Shown here piece by piece: positions 48,408 to 62,306 of a stretch of 64,000 bases of DNA. The notes beneath the pieces are model-generated. The model did no database searches, was not told the DNA's origin, and saw nothing but the letters and a program-made list of their open reading frames with translations. Every line of letters begins with the position of its first letter. The stretch's first letter is position 1. Source of the DNA: Bradyrhizobium sp. CCGB01 (GTDB taxonomy: Bacteria > Pseudomonadota > Alphaproteobacteria > Rhizobiales > Xanthobacteraceae); NCBI RefSeq assembly GCF_024199795.1, contig NZ_JANADK010000001.1:6262001-6326000 (forward strand), written 5' to 3'. Made by a program: the position numbers and the translations under genes.

Positions 48408-48908
48408 ATGTCGATCAAGCCAGCCGTCCCCTGCCTGATGTTGCTTGCCGCGATGGCCGGCCCGGCCGCCGCCGAGCCACTTCCCGATACCATCGCCGCG
48501 CCCGGCGAAACCGTCGTGCTCAGCGTCCACGCCGAGGGCGCGCAGGTCTATGAGTGCAAGGCCGGCACCGACGGCAAGCTCGCCTGGGCTTTTCGCGAGC
48601 CGATCGCAACGCTGCTCGCCGAAGGCAAGACCATCGGCCGCCACTATGCCGGCCCGAATTGGGAGCTCGCCGACGGCAGCGCCGTGGTCGGCAAGGCCAT
48701 TGGCAACGCGCCGGGCGCAACGCCCGCCGACATCCCCTGGCTGAAGCTGGAGGTCGCTTCCCGCCGCGGCAGCGGCGTGCTCACACCCGTCACCACGGTC
48801 CAGCGCATCAACACCCATGGCGGCAAGCTCGACGGCGCCTGCGACAAGGCCGGCGAGTTCAAAAGCGCGCCGTATTCGGCGGAGTATGTCTTCCTGAAGA
48901 AGGGCTGA
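48408..48908 (+). CDS. DUF3455 family exported protein
   Basis: 166 residues with a signal peptide (about 1-22, ending PAAAE). The DUF3455 pattern is visible: VYECKAGTDGKLAWAFREPIATL, GRHYAGPNWELADGSAVVG and TTVQRINTHGGKLDGACDKAG. The family is uncharacterised and found in bacteria and fungi. It starts after the icd terminator, so it must have its own promoter. Convergent with the channel gene four bases on. Confidence 0.9.
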   Translation: MSIKPAVPCLMLLAAMAGPAAAEPLPDTIAAPGETVVLSVHAEGAQVYECKAGTDGKLAWAFREPIATLLAEGKTIGRHYAGPNWELADGSAVVGKAIGNAPGATPADIPWLKLEVASRRGSGVLTPVTTVQRINTHGGKLDGACDKAGEFKSAPYSAEYVFLKKG

Positions 48909-48912
48909 CCGC

Positions 48913-50139
48913 TCAGCGGTCGGTGACCTCGCGCTCGGCCTGCGCGAGCTCTGCCGCCGCGAGATCGCCGCTCTCCTCCAGCCGCGCTTTCGCGGTCATC
49001 TGGACGTGGTCAGCGAGCGTCGGCATGCGCGCGATCAGGGCGTGAAAATCCTGGGCGTCGAGCACGAGCAGCCGCGTCTTGCGCGTCGCCGTCACCGTGC
49101 CGCTGCGTTTGGTTTTGTGCAGCAGCGCGATCTCGCCGAAGAAGGTCCCGTCGGTGAGCCGCACCTGCTGGCTCGGCAGCGCGATCTCGACCTCGCCGGC
49201 GGTGATGAAATACATCGACGAGGCGGCATCACCTCGCCGCACCAGAATTTCGCCCTGCTCCACGGTGCGCGCCCGCAACAGCCGCATGATGTCGGCGATT
49301 TCAGCTGCCGACAGATGCGAGAACAGCGGCACCCGCGCCAGCATGCCCCAGGTCACGACGAAGTCGCGGCGCCTCACCTCTTCGGCGAAGGCAGAGGAGA
49401 TGATCGCGACCGGCAGCGCGATCATGGCGAAGCCTGAGATGATCGCGAACACCGAGATGAATTTTCCGAGCGGCGTCACCGGCACGACGTCGCCATAGCC
49501 GACGGTGCCGAGGGTCACGATCGCCCACCACATCGCCTGCGGGATGGTGCCGAGCTTGTCCGGCTGCACGTCGCGCTCGATGGCGTAGAGCAGCGAGGCA
49601 AACGTGAGGACCGCGCCGATCAGGATGACGATGCAGCCGATCAGCGCGCGCCGCTCGGCATGCACGGCGGCGAGCAGCGAGCGCATCGCCGGCGAATAAC
49701 GTATCAGCTTGAAGAACGGCAGCACGCCGAGCGCGGCCAGCGTCGCGTGCCGCCCCGTGGTCAGCACGATTGCGGCGGGCAGGAACGCCATGAGATCGAT
49801 GATGCCGAGCGCCGAGAAGGCATAGCCGAGCCGGTCGGCGAGCGCGGAGCCCGTGCGCGGCGTATGGCCCGCCACCGTCCACATTCGCGCGGCATATTCC
49901 AGCGCGAACACGATCACGGACAGGATGGTGATCGCCGAAAACAGCGTGCCGAACCGATCATCGAGCTCCGGCACCGAGGCGAGAACCATCGCCGCGACAT
50001 TGAGCACGATGACGCCGATGATCAGCTGGATGAAGCGCGATCCGGCGGAGTAGGCCAGCGGATCGTGCTCCAGCAATTCGTAGAGGCGATCCCTCAAGTT
50101 CGGATCGCGAAGCCCATGTCCTCGCGGAACGAGGCGCAT
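48913..50139 (-). CDS. Cyclic-nucleotide-regulated potassium channel (MlotiK1-like)
   Basis: 408 residues. A six-helix voltage-sensor/pore unit (about 30-250) carries the selectivity filter TVGYGDVVP. A C-terminal cyclic-nucleotide-binding domain (about 275-390) has the phosphate cassette FFGEIALLHKTKRSGT, with Glu and Arg retained. The layout and sequence are those of the Mesorhizobium loti channel MlotiK1, opened by cAMP, though this protein is about 50 residues longer. Located in the inner membrane. It ends four bases from the DUF3455 stop, and alaS follows on the same strand. Confidence 0.93.
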   Translation of the reverse strand: MRLVPRGHGLRDPNLRDRLYELLEHDPLAYSAGSRFIQLIIGVIVLNVAAMVLASVPELDDRFGTLFSAITILSVIVFALEYAARMWTVAGHTPRTGSALADRLGYAFSALGIIDLMAFLPAAIVLTTGRHATLAALGVLPFFKLIRYSPAMRSLLAAVHAERRALIGCIVILIGAVLTFASLLYAIERDVQPDKLGTIPQAMWWAIVTLGTVGYGDVVPVTPLGKFISVFAIISGFAMIALPVAIISSAFAEEVRRRDFVVTWGMLARVPLFSHLSAAEIADIMRLLRARTVEQGEILVRRGDAASSMYFITAGEVEIALPSQQVRLTDGTFFGEIALLHKTKRSGTVTATRKTRLLVLDAQDFHALIARMPTLADHVQMTAKARLEESGDLAAAELAQAEREVTDR

Positions 50140-50145
50140 CGCAAT

Positions 50146-52827
<2,682 letters not shown>

Positions 52828-53057
52828 GTTCATCCAATCGGGTGTGCTTGGACCCGCTTCCCAGCCATCCAAACCGCTGAGTTTGGGCTGATATCTGCGG
52901 GCCAAAGCGCTTTTAGACAAGGCCAGCTTCGCTGTCCAGAAACTGTGCAGACGGATCAGTGGGTTGCCGCAGGCGCTCAATCCCGTTGAAAGGCGCCGTT
53001 GCCGCGTTGACAGGCTTGGCTGCCCTGTGGTCTGTACCCATCTGTATCGTACGGCCA

Positions 53058-53245
53058 CGTCGGGAGAGACCGGCTTTAGGCAGCCGGCGCCGAAGGAGCA
53101 ACCGCCCCGGAAACTCTCAGGCAAAAGGACCGCGTGGCTTTGACGACATCTGGAAAGAGGCGCCGACGGGCTTAGTCCCGGACGACGTCCGCCGACGGGA
53201 TAATACTCTCAGGCACAGCGACAGATGGGGCTTCGACTGGTGTCC
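53058..53245 (+). ncRNA. Tandem glycine riboswitch
   Basis: Two aptamers in line. The first runs from GGGAGAGACC through CCGAAGGAGCAACC and CTCTCAGGCAAAAGGACC. The second, after TCTGGAAAGAGG, has a matching ACTCTCAGGCACAGCGACAGA core and ends GATGGGG. The conserved CTCTCAGGCA in both halves is diagnostic. It lies in the 5' leader of gcvT, ending about 40 bases before its ATG, and is expected to turn on gcvTHP when glycine binds. No long terminator is evident between it and gcvT, so control may be at translation. Confidence 0.95.
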
Positions 53246-53285
53246 ACGGGAAATCGTTCCCGGGGAACCGCCGAGGGCCCCTGTG

Positions 53286-54434
53286 ATGTCAGTGCGTGAC
53301 GACAAAGATTCCCTGAAACGTACCCCCCTTTACGACCTTCACGTGTCGCTCGGCGGCAAGATGGTGCCGTTCGCGGGCTATGACATGCCCGTGCAGTACC
53401 CCGCGGGCGTCCTGAAGGAGCACCTCCAGACCCGCAACGCCGCCGGCCTGTTCGATGTCTCCCATATGGGCCAGATCGCGCTCCGGCCGAAGTCGGGCAA
53501 GGTCGAGGACGCCGCCCGCGCGCTGGAGCGGCTGGTACCGCAGGATATCGTGGCGATTGCGCCGGGACGGCAGCGCTACGCCCAGTTCACCAATGCCGAT
53601 GGCGGGCTCCTCGACGATCTCATGGTCGCCAATTTCGGCGATCACCTCTTCCTGGTCGTCAATGCCGCCTGCAAGGCCGAGGACGAGGCGCATCTGCGTG
53701 CGAACCTCTCCGGCGACTGCGTCATCGATTCGCTTGCCGACCGCGCCCTGATCGCTTTGCAGGGCCCGAAAGCGGAATCCGTGCTGGCGAAATTGTGTGC
53801 AGAGGCGCCCTCCATGAAATTCATGGATGCCGGTCCGCACCGGGTTGCCGGGATCGACTGTTTCGTCTCGCGTTCCGGCTACACCGGCGAGGACGGCTTC
53901 GAGATTTCGGTCCCCGCTGCCGATGCCGAGCACCTGGCGAAGACGCTGCTCGACAATCCCGATGTGATGCCGATCGGCTTGGGGGCCCGCGACAGCCTGC
54001 GGCTGGAGGCTGGTCTCTGCCTCTACGGGCACGACATCGACACCGGGACCACGCCGGTCGAGGCCGGACTGGAATGGTCGGTGCAGAAAAGCCGCCGCAC
54101 CGGCGGCGCCCGCGCCGGCGGCTTTCCCGGTGCCGAAAAGATCCTCGCCCACTTCGACAACGGCGCGTCCCGCCGCCGCGTCGGCCTGCTCGCCCAGGGC
54201 CGCGCCCCGGTGCGCGAGGGCGCGCTGCTGTTTGCTGATAGCGCCGGCGGCGAGCCGATCGGAACGGTCACCTCGGGCGGCTTCGGCCCGAGCCTGAATG
54301 CGCCGGTCGCGATGGGCTATCTGCCCACCAGCCAGAGCGCGCTCGGCACGCAAGTCTTCGCCGAAGTGCGCGGCCAGCGGCTGCCGCTCACGGTCGCCGC
54401 CATGCCTTTCGTGAAAAACACCTACAAACGCTGA
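53286..54434 (+). CDS. gcvT: Aminomethyltransferase GcvT (glycine cleavage T protein)
   Basis: 382 residues. Transfers the aminomethyl group from lipoyl-GcvH to tetrahydrofolate, releasing ammonia. [24 protein letters not shown] at the start and [24 protein letters not shown] and [20 protein letters not shown] are family signatures, including the folate-binding acidic residues. The ATG at 53286 lies after the riboswitch; the longer frame runs through the aptamers. First gene of gcvT-gcvH-gcvP. Confidence 0.97.
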   Translation: MSVRDDKDSLKRTPLYDLHVSLGGKMVPFAGYDMPVQYPAGVLKEHLQTRNAAGLFDVSHMGQIALRPKSGKVEDAARALERLVPQDIVAIAPGRQRYAQFTNADGGLLDDLMVANFGDHLFLVVNAACKAEDEAHLRANLSGDCVIDSLADRALIALQGPKAESVLAKLCAEAPSMKFMDAGPHRVAGIDCFVSRSGYTGEDGFEISVPAADAEHLAKTLLDNPDVMPIGLGARDSLRLEAGLCLYGHDIDTGTTPVEAGLEWSVQKSRRTGGARAGGFPGAEKILAHFDNGASRRRVGLLAQGRAPVREGALLFADSAGGEPIGTVTSGGFGPSLNAPVAMGYLPTSQSALGTQVFAEVRGQRLPLTVAAMPFVKNTYKR

Positions 54435-54444
54435 GGACAAGAAA

Positions 54445-54813
54445 ATGACCACGACGCTGTACACCTCCGACCATGAATGGCTGGCCATCGACGGCGACGT
54501 CGCCACCGTCGGCATCACCGACTACGCCCAGTCGCAGCTCGGCGACGTCGTGTTCGTCGAGCTGCCCAAGGCCGGCCGCACGCTGAAGAAGGCGGAAGCC
54601 GCAGCCGTCGTGGAATCGGTGAAGGCCGCCTCCGATGTCTACGCGCCAATCTCCGGCGAAGTGCTCGAGACCAACGACGCGCTGGCCGCCGAGCCGGCGT
54701 TGGTGAACTCGGACGCGCAAGGCAAGGCGTGGTTCTTCAAGATCAGGATTGCCGACAAGAGCGAGCTCGGCGGCCTCATGGATGAAGCCGCCTACAAGGC
54801 ACATACGGCGTGA
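54445..54813 (+). CDS. gcvH: Glycine cleavage H protein
   Basis: 122 residues, complete lipoyl-domain protein. The lipoylated lysine is in [13 protein letters not shown] (about 61). [12 protein letters not shown] and [20 protein letters not shown] are the usual N-terminal blocks. It carries the aminomethyl intermediate between GcvP, GcvT and the lipoamide dehydrogenase. AGGACAAG precedes the ATG, ten bases after gcvT. Confidence 0.98.
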   Translation: MTTTLYTSDHEWLAIDGDVATVGITDYAQSQLGDVVFVELPKAGRTLKKAEAAAVVESVKAASDVYAPISGEVLETNDALAAEPALVNSDAQGKAWFFKIRIADKSELGGLMDEAAYKAHTA

Positions 54814-54841
54814 GATGAAGCGAACTGTGACCTCATATTCG

Positions 54842-54948
54842 GTGTCATCGCCCGCGCAGGCGGGCGATCCAGTACGCCGCAGCTTCTCGGCTCAAGCCGT
54901 GACGCCTGCGTGTACTGGATGCCCCGCCTTCGCGGGGCATGACAGCGA
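54842..54948. repeat. Dispersed palindromic repeat, family B, inside the gcv operon
   Basis: The left arm TGTCATCGCCCGCGCAGG and right arm CCGCCTTCGCGGGGCATGACA are inverted, as are the inner pairs ATCCAGTACGC/GCGTGTACTGGAT. The element fills almost all of the 157 bp between gcvH and gcvP. The short hairpin at 7888-7921 consists of the same outer arms. Confidence 0.85.
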
Positions 54949-54970
54949 CAGCGAAATTTAGCGAGGACCC

Positions 54971-57841
<2,871 letters not shown>

Positions 57842-57844
57842 CTT

Positions 57845-57960
57845 CGTAGGGTGGGTTAGCTGGCGGCTGCGCAAAGCGCAGTCGCCGGCGTAACCCACCG
57901 CTTCTGCTGCCGCAGAGACGAATAGTGGTGGATTACGCCTTCGGCTAATCCACCCTACGA
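57845..57960. repeat. Dispersed repeat, family A (third copy)
   Basis: Ends CGTAGGGTGGGTTAG and CTAATCCACCCTACG, with inner GCGTAACCCACC/GGTGGATTACGC arms and a GCTGCGCAAAGCGCAG hairpin. It begins four bases after the gcvP stop codon and runs into the neighbouring decayed ORF, whose stop codon TAG lies inside the right arm. Confidence 0.85.
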
Positions 57961-58313
57961 CCCTCGCCGCCGGGCCAACACATCAGACTTTGCGATCGCG
58001 CCACAAGGCTCTGGCAATGAGTGCTCGCAACTGTGAGCGCCCAGGCTTGGGATTCATTGATCTTGCCCTGGAGATCAGCGAGCGCTTGCGCCTGCCAGTG
58101 CGCCCTATCGCGTCCAAGTGGCAAGGATTCGGTCTCCGAAGCAATTCCGACAAAGGGCAGGAGATCGGGATCTTCTTCGAGGCGTGCCCTAAAGCTGTGC
58201 CTTGCAATTGTCCTGGCACCTTCCACCGGGGACACGCTTCCGGAAAGTATGCCCTTCGCCGTCTCAATAATGATCTGGCGAGCAGCTATGACCTCGGATT
58301 GATTCTAACTCAC
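57945..58313 (-). pseudogene. Decayed hypothetical gene, amber at codon 3
   Basis: From GTG 58313 the frame reads Val-Ser-stop (TAG at 58305-58307), then 119 codons of protein-like sequence (ARQIIIETAKGILSG, EEDPDLLPFVGIASETESLP, HWQAQALADLQGKI) to a stop inside the adjacent repeat. The conserved look of the body begins before the first usable downstream start (GTG 58235), so the original N-terminus seems lost by the amber codon. The last residues are translated repeat. I do not recognise the family. Residual expression of a 96-residue protein from 58235 is possible. Confidence 0.6.
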
Positions 58314-58354
58314 GGCGATCCCGGTCTCATCAACTGATCCGGTATCTCCTATAT

Positions 58355-58430
58355 CACAAAACGAAGCGGGCACTGACGACGTCGGCAACTCAACGTCCTC
58401 AACGCCCGCTTCTCGCGAAAATTTTTCGCG
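58355..58430 (-). terminator. Probable terminator region of recA
   Basis: Downstream of the recA stop in its direction come a palindrome CGCGAAAAATTTTCGCG and then a nine-base stem GAAGCGGGC/GCCCGCTTC with a 32-base loop followed by GTTTTGT. The long loop makes efficiency uncertain. Confidence 0.55.
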
Positions 58431-58437
58431 TTACGGC

Positions 58438-59526
<1,089 letters not shown>

Positions 59527-59598
59527 TGGGTCGTGCTCCTTATGGCGAGGATTCGCGTGAGGGACAAACGATTGGCGAGGCGGCTCGTCGATAAAAGC

Positions 59599-59634
59599 AA
59601 TGTACCCCATCTGTTCTCTGTTCGCAATGTGTTC
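59599..59634 (-). promoter_or_regulatory. recA promoter with overlapping LexA box
   Basis: On the minus strand TTGCGA (59627-59622) and TACATT (59604-59599) are 17 bases apart. GTTCGCAATGTGTTC (59620-59634), a GTTC-N7-GTTC direct repeat as bound by alphaproteobacterial LexA, covers the -35. Repressor binding would block polymerase directly. It lies 73-108 bp before the recA ATG. Confidence 0.88.
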
Positions 59635-59746
59635 TTTTGCGGATTTTGGTGCTGTCCGTATGCGACCCCAGTGCCCTAAGTTCAGTTTCAAGCTGCCCTG
59701 ATTTGCTTTAGCGCTAAGATGGTTCCCAAAGGGGAGCACCCGCCTC

Positions 59747-59995
59747 ATGAAAGAAATGCTTGCGCATCTGGCGATGCTTCGCGAGCAGATCGCCGAATGC
59801 GAGCGGCTTCATGATTCCGCGACAAGTGAAATCAGGCGCGATCTGTTCGCGAGGCTGCTCGCGCGCTACCGGGCCATCGCGACCGAGCTGGAGCGGGCGA
59901 TTGCAAAACTGCCACCGCCCAGCACCTTCCTGGGCCGCAAAACCCGAGAGCCCTTTCCCAAACAAGAGCCCTTTCCCAAAGAAGGACAGGAGTAA
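59747..59995 (+). CDS. Small helical hypothetical protein
   Basis: 82 residues, divergent from recA. About 60 residues of heptad-like helix ([35 protein letters not shown]) followed by a short tail in which a PFPK unit is repeated (a tandem 18-base DNA duplication, GAGCCCTTTCCCAAA). Unrecognised family; small coiled-coil proteins of this type are common in Bradyrhizobium. A moderate AAGGGGAG precedes the ATG. Confidence 0.65.
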   Translation: MKEMLAHLAMLREQIAECERLHDSATSEIRRDLFARLLARYRAIATELERAIAKLPPPSTFLGRKTREPFPKQEPFPKEGQE

Positions 59996-60102
59996 GGCCG
60001 CCCCAGTTGGCTGCCTCGGCAAAACGATTTGAAACCACAGGCTGTCGGTATTTGGGTGCCCAGTTCCCGTCCGCGGGTGTCCCTTAACGCGACATAAAAC
60101 CT

Positions 60103-60118
60103 TGGCACAACTTGTGCA
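60103..60118 (+). promoter_or_regulatory. Sigma-54-type promoter candidate
   Basis: TTGGCACAACTTGTGCA fits the -24/-12 consensus with GG and GC exactly ten bases apart and one mismatch in the -12 element. It points away from the helical protein into a gene-less, hairpin-rich stretch. No activator-binding site is recognised. Confidence 0.5.
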
Positions 60119-60129
60119 GACTAATCAGT

Positions 60130-60330
60130 ACCGGGTTTTGCTAACCCACCCGGGGCTGGAAAGCCGCGATTATTTAAGCGGGCGGCGTTTTTGCTTTCTG
60201 CCCGGCACTCCGGGGCTGGCAAGAGTGCCAAGAAATCCCATGCAAGCATAGATTGAGGCCCTGCGCGTTATCCTATGTGAAAACGCAGTGTCCTAAATCG
60301 ATTGTCGGGGCGCCCCAATCAGGACACCAC
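60130..60330 (+). ncRNA. Gene-less hairpin-rich segment, candidate structured RNA
   Basis: Six successive inverted repeats without a convincing ORF: GGGTT/AACCC (60133), GGCT-GGAA-AGCC (about 60154), GCCGC/GCGGC followed by GTTTTT (60163-60192), GGCACTC/GAGTGCC (60204-60229), CTGCG/CGCAG (60261-60288) and GTGTCCT/AGGACAC (60288-60327) enclosing GGGGCGCCCC. The third, with its T run, could terminate a transcript of about 65 bases from the sigma-54 site. GGGGCTGG occurs twice, in hairpins 2 and 4. I match it to no known RNA family. Confidence 0.4.
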
Positions 60331-60584
60331 CGGCCCCGGGTTGTCCGAATTTGGATTTGGACGACCACCAGCCTCAGTCGGCGGCCTCTATCCCCGGCGG
60401 GAATGGCCGCCCTGGCGACGGCCAGCCCTGAGCGCCCTCTTTCCCCTCTGCGGGTCCCAAGCAAAGGGCCGCTGCTTTGCGACAGCGGCGCCTCCCAGGT
60501 TTCAAAATCTTCGAAATGAAATCTTCCAGCCTCCACCGAGAGGGCGCCGGGTCTTCTTCCGCTTCCGAAGGAGACCTTGAATTT
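60331..60584. other. Intergenic stretch, nothing recognised
   Basis: About 250 bp, GC-rich, covered only by short overlapping frames on both strands with no ribosome site, family motif or repeat that I can identify. Confidence 0.5.
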
Positions 60585-60629
60585 TAACGCTACAATATGT
60601 AACGCTAATTTTTGTAGCGCTACATAACG
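60585..60629 (+). promoter_or_regulatory. Three 15-bp-phased operator-like repeats
   Basis: TAACGCTACAATATG, TAACGCTAATTTTTG and TAGCGCTACATAACG follow one another exactly, each starting with TARCGCTA; the third contains the palindrome GTAGCGCTAC. They end 28 bp before the start of the small secreted peptide gene, in a locally AT-rich island. Fifteen-bp phasing and position suggest iterated protein-binding sites at its promoter. Confidence 0.5.
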
Positions 60630-60657
60630 TACTGTTCGAACAACCTCAGGAGGCATC

Positions 60658-60849
60658 ATGAAGTCAATTATCAGGATCGCTCTCGCGCTGTCCGTCTTCG
60701 CCGGATCGATGTCAGCGCACGCCCAGATCTCGAATGCCGCGACGTCATCGGGCACACTGAAAGCCGGCGCAAAGATTACGAAGAGGTCTCAATTGCACGA
60801 CGGCTGCCACAGCAGGTACGCCCAGATGCGGGGCAAGCCCTGCCACTAG
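60658..60849 (+). CDS. Small exported peptide with C-terminal cysteines
   Basis: 63 residues. A clear signal peptide (MKSIIRIALALSVFAGSMSAHA) leaves about 40 residues, KITKRSQLHDGCHSRYAQMRGKPCH, with two cysteines that could form a disulfide. CAGGAGG lies ideally before the ATG. No family recognised. It is flanked by an operator-like array upstream and a strong terminator downstream, so it seems a complete single-gene transcription unit. Confidence 0.75.
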   Translation: MKSIIRIALALSVFAGSMSAHAQISNAATSSGTLKAGAKITKRSQLHDGCHSRYAQMRGKPCH

Positions 60850-60867
60850 CAGTGAAGCGATTCAAAG

Positions 60868-60895
60868 AAAGGCCGCCTTAGCTGGCGGCCTTTTT
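60868..60895 (+). terminator. Intrinsic terminator of the small exported peptide gene
   Basis: AAAGGCCGCC, a TTAGCT loop and GGCGGCCTTTTT, 18 bases after the stop. The opposite-strand zinc-finger ORF ends inside the loop, so the hairpin may end transcripts from both sides. Confidence 0.9.
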
Positions 60896-61033
60896 GATTT
60901 TGCCCGATCCACCGCATTTCGTGCAGGGACGAAACTCGATCTTTTCACCAAGGCGAATGGGTTTCATGCCGGTGTCCTGACCCGTCCCGTCACATTCGGG
61001 GCAGCTGTGTTCGACTTCCTTCTGCTCGGTCAT
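60878..61033 (-). CDS. Small DnaJ-type zinc-finger protein
   Basis: 51 residues. Two CxxCxGxG motifs, CPECDGTG (11-18) and CTKCGGSG (37-44), separated by 18 residues, as in one zinc unit of the DnaJ cysteine-rich domain. No J domain. Such mini-proteins probably bind one zinc and act as small chaperone-like or RNA-binding factors; none is assigned. The ATG at 61033 follows a GGTGAGAGGCGCAC leader with a usable GAGAGG. The stop lies within the adjacent terminator. Confidence 0.8.
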   Translation of the reverse strand: MTEQKEVEHSCPECDGTGQDTGMKPIRLGEKIEFRPCTKCGGSGKIKKAAS

Positions 61034-61281
61034 GTGCGCCTCTCACCGTTCAAGCTTACTTAAACGTGTATTTTGGGGCAATGCTTCTCATCCAGGCGAG
61101 CCGGCCAAAATGGTTTCGCAAGCATTCAATCGCCGCCACGGGTCAGCCTTCGACTGAAGATGACGCGCATCAAAGACGCATTGGCTGAGCGCCGTCATAA
61201 TTCCGCAATCCTGCGGCACCGAACCTTTCTGCGGTGTCCGGCTTTCTCCCGGATGGGATCGCAACGACGGGGATCTGGATC

Positions 61282-61449
61282 ATGACGGAAGACACGCACA
61301 ACGAAGCCGTCAGGCGCAATCACCTCCTCGAGGCGGCGCAGGAGGAGATGGTGAAGTTCGAGCGGAAGGAGAACGAGTTTCGCAAGAAGGACCGCGAAGA
61401 GCGCGCCGCCGAACTCCGCCTTCCCCTCGGCGAGATCAAGGTCCACTAA
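61282..61449 (+). CDS. Small charged helical hypothetical protein
   Basis: 55 residues, almost entirely one charged helix (LLEAAQEEMVKFERKENEF, KKDREERAAELR) ending LPLGEIKVH. GGGGATCTGGATC precedes the ATG at 61282; the longer frame to 61234 adds residues that look non-coding. Unrecognised; small proteins of this style are frequent in Bradyrhizobium. A hairpin about 90 bp downstream may terminate it. Confidence 0.6.
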   Translation: MTEDTHNEAVRRNHLLEAAQEEMVKFERKENEFRKKDREERAAELRLPLGEIKVH

Positions 61450-61541
61450 GCCTGACCGGCTTTGGATCTGACCAGACGCTGCGCCGGCGATGGGCAGAAG
61501 CCGCCCGCACCGGCCGGTCGGGACTGCGCGTCGCAAAGGGT

Positions 61542-61565
61542 GGCCGCCAGGAGCGGCCTTCTGTT
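61542..61565 (+). terminator. Probable terminator after the charged helical protein
   Basis: GGCCGC, CAGGA loop, GCGGCC, then TTCTGTT, about 90 bases after the stop. Six perfect GC pairs with an interrupted T tract. Confidence 0.65.
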
Positions 61566-61781
61566 CATGTCGAGGACCCGGGGAAGCCAGTCGGGTCGCC
61601 TCGGAGACAGTTTCGGGCGATTGAGGCATCTAAACACCTCAAATAAGCCATTGATTGCGCAATGAAATTTCCCAGCACCCTACTGTGCATGGGGTTGTTT
61701 TCCATTTTTTAGATGAGCGCGTCGGCGTCCTGGGCGGCCACCCAGGATCGGAGCGCCTCTCGGCACGCTCGCCGGACCGCC

Positions 61782-61871
61782 CTACAGCACCGCGAGCAGC
61801 ACGAGGCCGATCACCAGCACGACGAAGCCAGCCGCCGTCGCGGCGGCGAATGACCGCTCTACGTTATCCAT
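61782..61871 (-). CDS. Possible 29-residue single-helix membrane peptide
   Basis: MDNVERSFAAATAAGFVVLV continues as hydrophobic residues to VLLAVL and stops. One membrane helix with an acidic start is a common form of real small membrane proteins. GGGGTGG is about seven bases upstream. Too short for statistical support. Confidence 0.35.
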   Translation of the reverse strand: MDNVERSFAAATAAGFVVLVIGLVLLAVL

Positions 61872-62101
61872 GATGCCACCCCGCTGCCGGCGCGCCACGT
61901 TTCCCCCATGGCGTCACCAGACGACGAAATCTCGCCGAGGGGTGTGGCTCCAGTGGTGCGATCAGATGGCCGAATTGGGACCGGTGCGGGGCCAGTGTGC
62001 GGCCTTGGCGGATTCCGGTGCCGCCGTCAGGCACCCGTAAGCCTGGTCTCCTAGTCTGGCTGTGTCCGGTGGACCAACACCGGGCCTCCATACAGTCGAG
62101 G

Positions 62102-62131
62102 ACCCCGCTCCACCCAGAGCGGGGTTTTCTG
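62102..62131 (+). terminator. Strong intrinsic terminator, no gene upstream
   Basis: A perfect nine-bp stem ACCCCGCTC/GAGCGGGGT with a six-base loop and TTTCTGTTT. The nearest plus-strand gene ends about 650 bp upstream, so it may end an untranslated RNA. Confidence 0.8.
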
Positions 62132-62259
62132 TTTGCAGGCACGGACGCGCGCGGCCCCTGGAAGCCGCCGGGCCCTGTCAGGCTGTCGTAAGCTCAACCG
62201 GCTAGGGTCGTCTCGCTATGGTGTTGCAGCCCAGCACCTCAGCCTCCAATAACCTTTCA

Positions 62260-62289
62260 CCCGCTTGGCTCTCCCCAAGCGGGTTTTTT
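62260..62289 (+). terminator. Strong intrinsic terminator, no gene upstream
   Basis: A perfect nine-bp stem CCCGCTTGG/CCAAGCGGG with a six-base loop and six T. It is only 158 bp after the previous terminator, bounding a short possible transcript. On the other side it lies 18 bp from the end of the DUF2798 gene. Confidence 0.85.
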
Positions 62290-62306
62290 CATGCTTGCCC
62301 GCCGCT

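Larger units (their letters stand above)
61450..62101. other. Mostly gene-less stretch
   Basis: Apart from the terminator at 61542 and a 29-codon minus-strand membrane ORF at 61782-61871, no gene is supported. An AT-rich patch at about 61640-61710 stands out from the surrounding GC. No repeat family or RNA gene is recognised. Confidence 0.5.

Noticed and set aside
52828..53124. Extension of alaS by 99 codons at its N-terminus
   Set aside because: The family begins at [11 protein letters not shown]; the extra part would overlap the gcv leader and the first riboswitch aptamer.
57990..58337. A 115-codon plus-strand frame after gcvP
   Set aside because: The minus-strand frame has better protein character, although decayed; the plus frame is Arg/Cys/Gly-rich shadow sequence.
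60273..60755. A 160-codon minus-strand frame in the hairpin-rich gap
   Set aside because: It crosses the operator-like array, hairpins and the start of a well-supported plus-strand gene; no motif or ribosome site.
61195..61629. A 144-codon minus-strand frame opposite the charged helical protein
   Set aside because: It runs through a terminator hairpin and has shadow-type composition; the plus-strand helical ORF is more credible.
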